Part shown: positions 61,969-64,000 of the stretch, one piece after another | How positions within the stretch are numbered: position 1 is the stretch's first letter | How the letters are laid out: each line of letters begins with the position of its first letter | Origin: Adenophora triphylla var. japonica | Taxonomy: Eukaryota > Streptophyta > Magnoliopsida > Asterales > Campanulaceae | Assembly: GCA_022495995.1 (NCBI GenBank) | Contig: JAFEMH010001488.1 | Location: forward strand, 248,001 to 312,000 | DNA: 64,000 nucleotides | Reading direction: 5' to 3' | Program-made: the position numbers and the translations under genes | Notes under the pieces: model-generated | Databases searched by the model: none | Seen by the model: the letters and a program-made list of their open reading frames with translations, nothing else | Told to the model about the DNA's origin: nothing

Positions 61969-62851
61969 ACTTCACATAAAGGTCATCATCACACAGTTGA
62001 CTGATGCTTATCAGGTTGGCTTTCAAGCCTTTCACATGGTACATATTGTGCAATTTTGGGAGACTCTTGACATCTAGGGTTCCTTTCCCAACAATTTTTT
62101 CTTGAGCATCTTCACCAAAGTTTATTTTCCCCCCACTAATCACTTCATAGTCAAGGAGGACTTCTTGGTTTCCAGTCATGTGCCTAGAGCACCCACTATC
62201 AAAATACCAAGAGCCAGAGACAGTACTCTTGAGGGAGGAGTAAAAAACATTGCAGGTAGCACTTGGTTTGGCCACCCACTGCTTTACAGCTTTCTTTTTG
62301 GGTTGCAGAGGTCTCAGTTTATCAGGATGTGTGTTCGGATGTGCATACATCTTCTCACACATCTGAGGCCGAATGAAGTGACCAGATTTTTTATCAGGCT
62401 TTAGTTTGTAACAGAAGGGTCTAATGTGACCAGGAGCAAGGAAATAGTGACATATGTAGTGCCTCTTCCTTGGTCTTTTCTCACTCAAAAGGAATTTTTC
62501 TCTAAAAATTGGTTTTTTCACACCTTTTGAAGTAGAAGCCTCACATCCCTCCTTTACAAAATTACCAGTTTCAAAGCCCAGACCAGTTTTGTTAAGTTGT
62601 CCCATTGAAATAGCTTCATCAAGTTTCATTTTACTTTTGTTCAACTTGGTAAATGTACTCTCAGCTTTCTCACATTCATTTTTGTATTTTTCAAGGTCAA
62701 CTTCTCTTTTGGTTACAAGGACTTCAAGTTTTGCAATGGTATCTTTTTGAACATCATTTTTCTTTGAAAGTATAGCTTTTTCATCTTCACAAGTAGCCAA
62801 TTTATCAGAAAGAGATTTATTTACCTTAACAAGTACCTCAATCTTGTCCAA
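61877..62851 (-). pseudogene. Copia E gag C-terminus and protease
   Basis: Starts with a coiled coil (LVKVNKSLSDKLATCEDEKA), then a knuckle-like CHYFLAPGHIRPFC and the protease GSWYFDSGCSRHMTGNQEV, ending in KANLISISQLCDDD, the usual pre-integrase join. A shift near 62845 separates it from the first gag part. Confidence 0.9.
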
Positions 62852-63977
62852 TCTGTATGCAAATCCTTGTATGTTGCAAAAAGTTTCTCATAGGGGATGT
62901 CCCTATCTTCATCTTTAGAATCTCCTTTTACTGTGAAACAATTCAGCATCAGGTCAGATGTGACACCAGATGTGTACACATCTGAGTCCACATCCAAGGA
63001 ATTTTCAAAACCTCCATCTTCTATATCTGCAGAAAAGGCATTAAACACAGAATGACAATTGATAATAGACATGTTAGGCACTTCATCTTCATCCTTACTG
63101 TCACTAAGGGTAGCAGTTAAGCTCATTCCCTTCTTTTTAAGTGTGTTAGCACACTCATTGGCATAATGACCAAAGCCACGACATGCCCTACATTGAATAG
63201 ACTCAGAGGATTTGTTATTTTCAAAGCTTAGTTTCTTGAATCCATTATTAGTGCTAGGTTTTGGCTTTTCAGAAGCACTGGGAGTAGGTCTGTTAGGAAA
63301 TTTACTTATCCTTTTATTTTTCAGTATGGAACTGAATTTTTTTGAAATAAAAGCCATATCCTCTTCTTCAAGATTTGACTTGTCAATCTCAGAGGATAAT
63401 TTCACAAGTTCTCTTGGTAATGCAGCAGCACTTTTGAGAGCAAGACTGTGAGATTTGTTCTTTTTTTGAGCTTCAAGGTTTAGCTCAAACACAATCAAAA
63501 TACCTACGATTTTGTCTAGACCTACGGTATTGGTGTCATTAGTTTCCTCAATCACAGCCACTTTTATGTTGAACCTTTCAGGTAAGGTCCTTAAAATCTT
63601 ACTCACAAGTCTTGCATTGGAGATTGCTTCTCTAGACTTGTGCACTCATTTGAAATCTCATGAATCTTAGCAGCATATGACACAATGTCCTCAGTTTCTT
63701 CCATTCGAAGTAACTCAAACCTATCCATTAAAATTCTAAGCCTAGTAGCTTTTACACTTGGTGCTCCCTCACATTGAGTTTGCAAAATATCCCAAGCAGC
63801 TTTGGCTACACTCTCATTAGTGATAAGCTTGTACATATTCCCAGAAACATGGCTGGAAATAGCACCCATTGCTTTTGAATTATAATTAGCAGCCTGAATT
63901 TCTTCAAGAGTCCACTGCTCTTCAGGTTTTCTTTCGAAAATAGACTCACCAACACCAGAAGCAGGCTTCTTCTCCAC
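62821..63977 (-). pseudogene. Copia E gag
   Basis: The capsid (UBN2-type) reads AANYNSKAMGAISSHVSGNM, AWDILQTQCEGAPSVK and LRILMDRFELLRMEETEDI, then after a shift near 63630 SKILRTLPERFNIKVAVIEE and the zinc knuckle CRACRGFGHYANEC. A Sirevirus-type extension follows. The start codon is probably right of the window, since the frame is open to base 64000. Confidence 0.9.
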
Positions 63978-64000
63978 AGTAGGAGGTTGCCAGGCAACAA

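Larger units (their letters stand above)
57090..64000 (-). mobile_element. Copia element E (Sirevirus-like), 3' part, cut by right edge
   Basis: Minus-strand gag, protease, integrase, RT and RNase H (63977-59010), a 1.7-kb non-coding 3' region with repeated AGGGGGAG tracts, and a probable 3' LTR at about 57090-57288. The coiled-coil gag with CCHC knuckle, the FDSGCSRHMTG protease and the multiple polypurine tracts fit the Sirevirus (SIRE/Maximus) branch of copia. The 5' LTR lies right of the window. Confidence 0.88.

Overview
This is nuclear DNA from a flowering plant, most likely a eudicot. The evidence is a spliced host gene of chloroplast-kinase type, Stowaway-type MITEs in its introns, and a dense block of Ty1/copia, Ty3/gypsy (Tat-like), LARD-like and LINE elements. 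There is no bacterial-style gene organisation. I found no intact rRNA or tRNA gene and no CRISPR array.

Region 1, 1-6.1 kb: the only clear host gene, on the minus strand. It is an XK1-like FGGY carbohydrate kinase (plant D-ribulose kinase family). I place six exons (6114-6057, 4587-4349, 3778-3639, 3400-3145, 2569-2437, 1721-1633) that join in phase into 305 codons covering the N-terminal domain and the start of the C-terminal domain. Two introns hold Stowaway MITEs and intron 1 holds a minisatellite. The next expected exon is not present before a foldback MITE (1215-1486) and a gag-less copia element (1-1214) that runs off the left edge.

Region 2, 6.3-7.6 kb: a RING-H2 (ATL-type) ORF without its membrane segment, next to a second minisatellite array of the same motif that folds back on itself.

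Region 3, 7.5-64 kb: a nest of retrotransposons. The base is one minus-strand LINE (RT, zf-RVT, RNase H), now cut into five pieces (7546-7626, 13805-14257, 37124-37426, 53070-54618, 57026-57090). Five LTR elements lie between or beside the pieces: copia C (7627-13799, +, TSD TAAAG), gypsy B (14258-37123, +, TSD ATTTC), gypsy A (37427-53069, -, left end damaged), copia D (54619-57025, -, TSD TCTTG) and a Sirevirus-like copia E (about 57090 to beyond 64000, -). A LARD-like, non-coding gypsy F (26121-35961, TSD GTACC) is nested inside B. Removing C, B and D with one TSD copy each leaves a continuous LINE reading frame, which confirms the nesting.

How the parts relate: B is a Tat-lineage gypsy with gag, PR, RT, RNase H, an extra archaeal-type RNase H and integrase, and a multi-exon antisense ORF between pol and the 3' LTR. 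F has no pol, but shares its primer-binding site, a repeated U5 motif and a compensated hairpin with A, so an A-type element probably supplied its enzymes. All pol genes here carry stops or frameshifts, so no element looks autonomous today. The most interesting signals are the hairpin shared by A and F at the same distance from the 3' LTR, the PBS-core copy in both LTRs, the antisense ORF of B, and the element-specific short motifs scattered through B (TGCCCG) and E (GATGTG).
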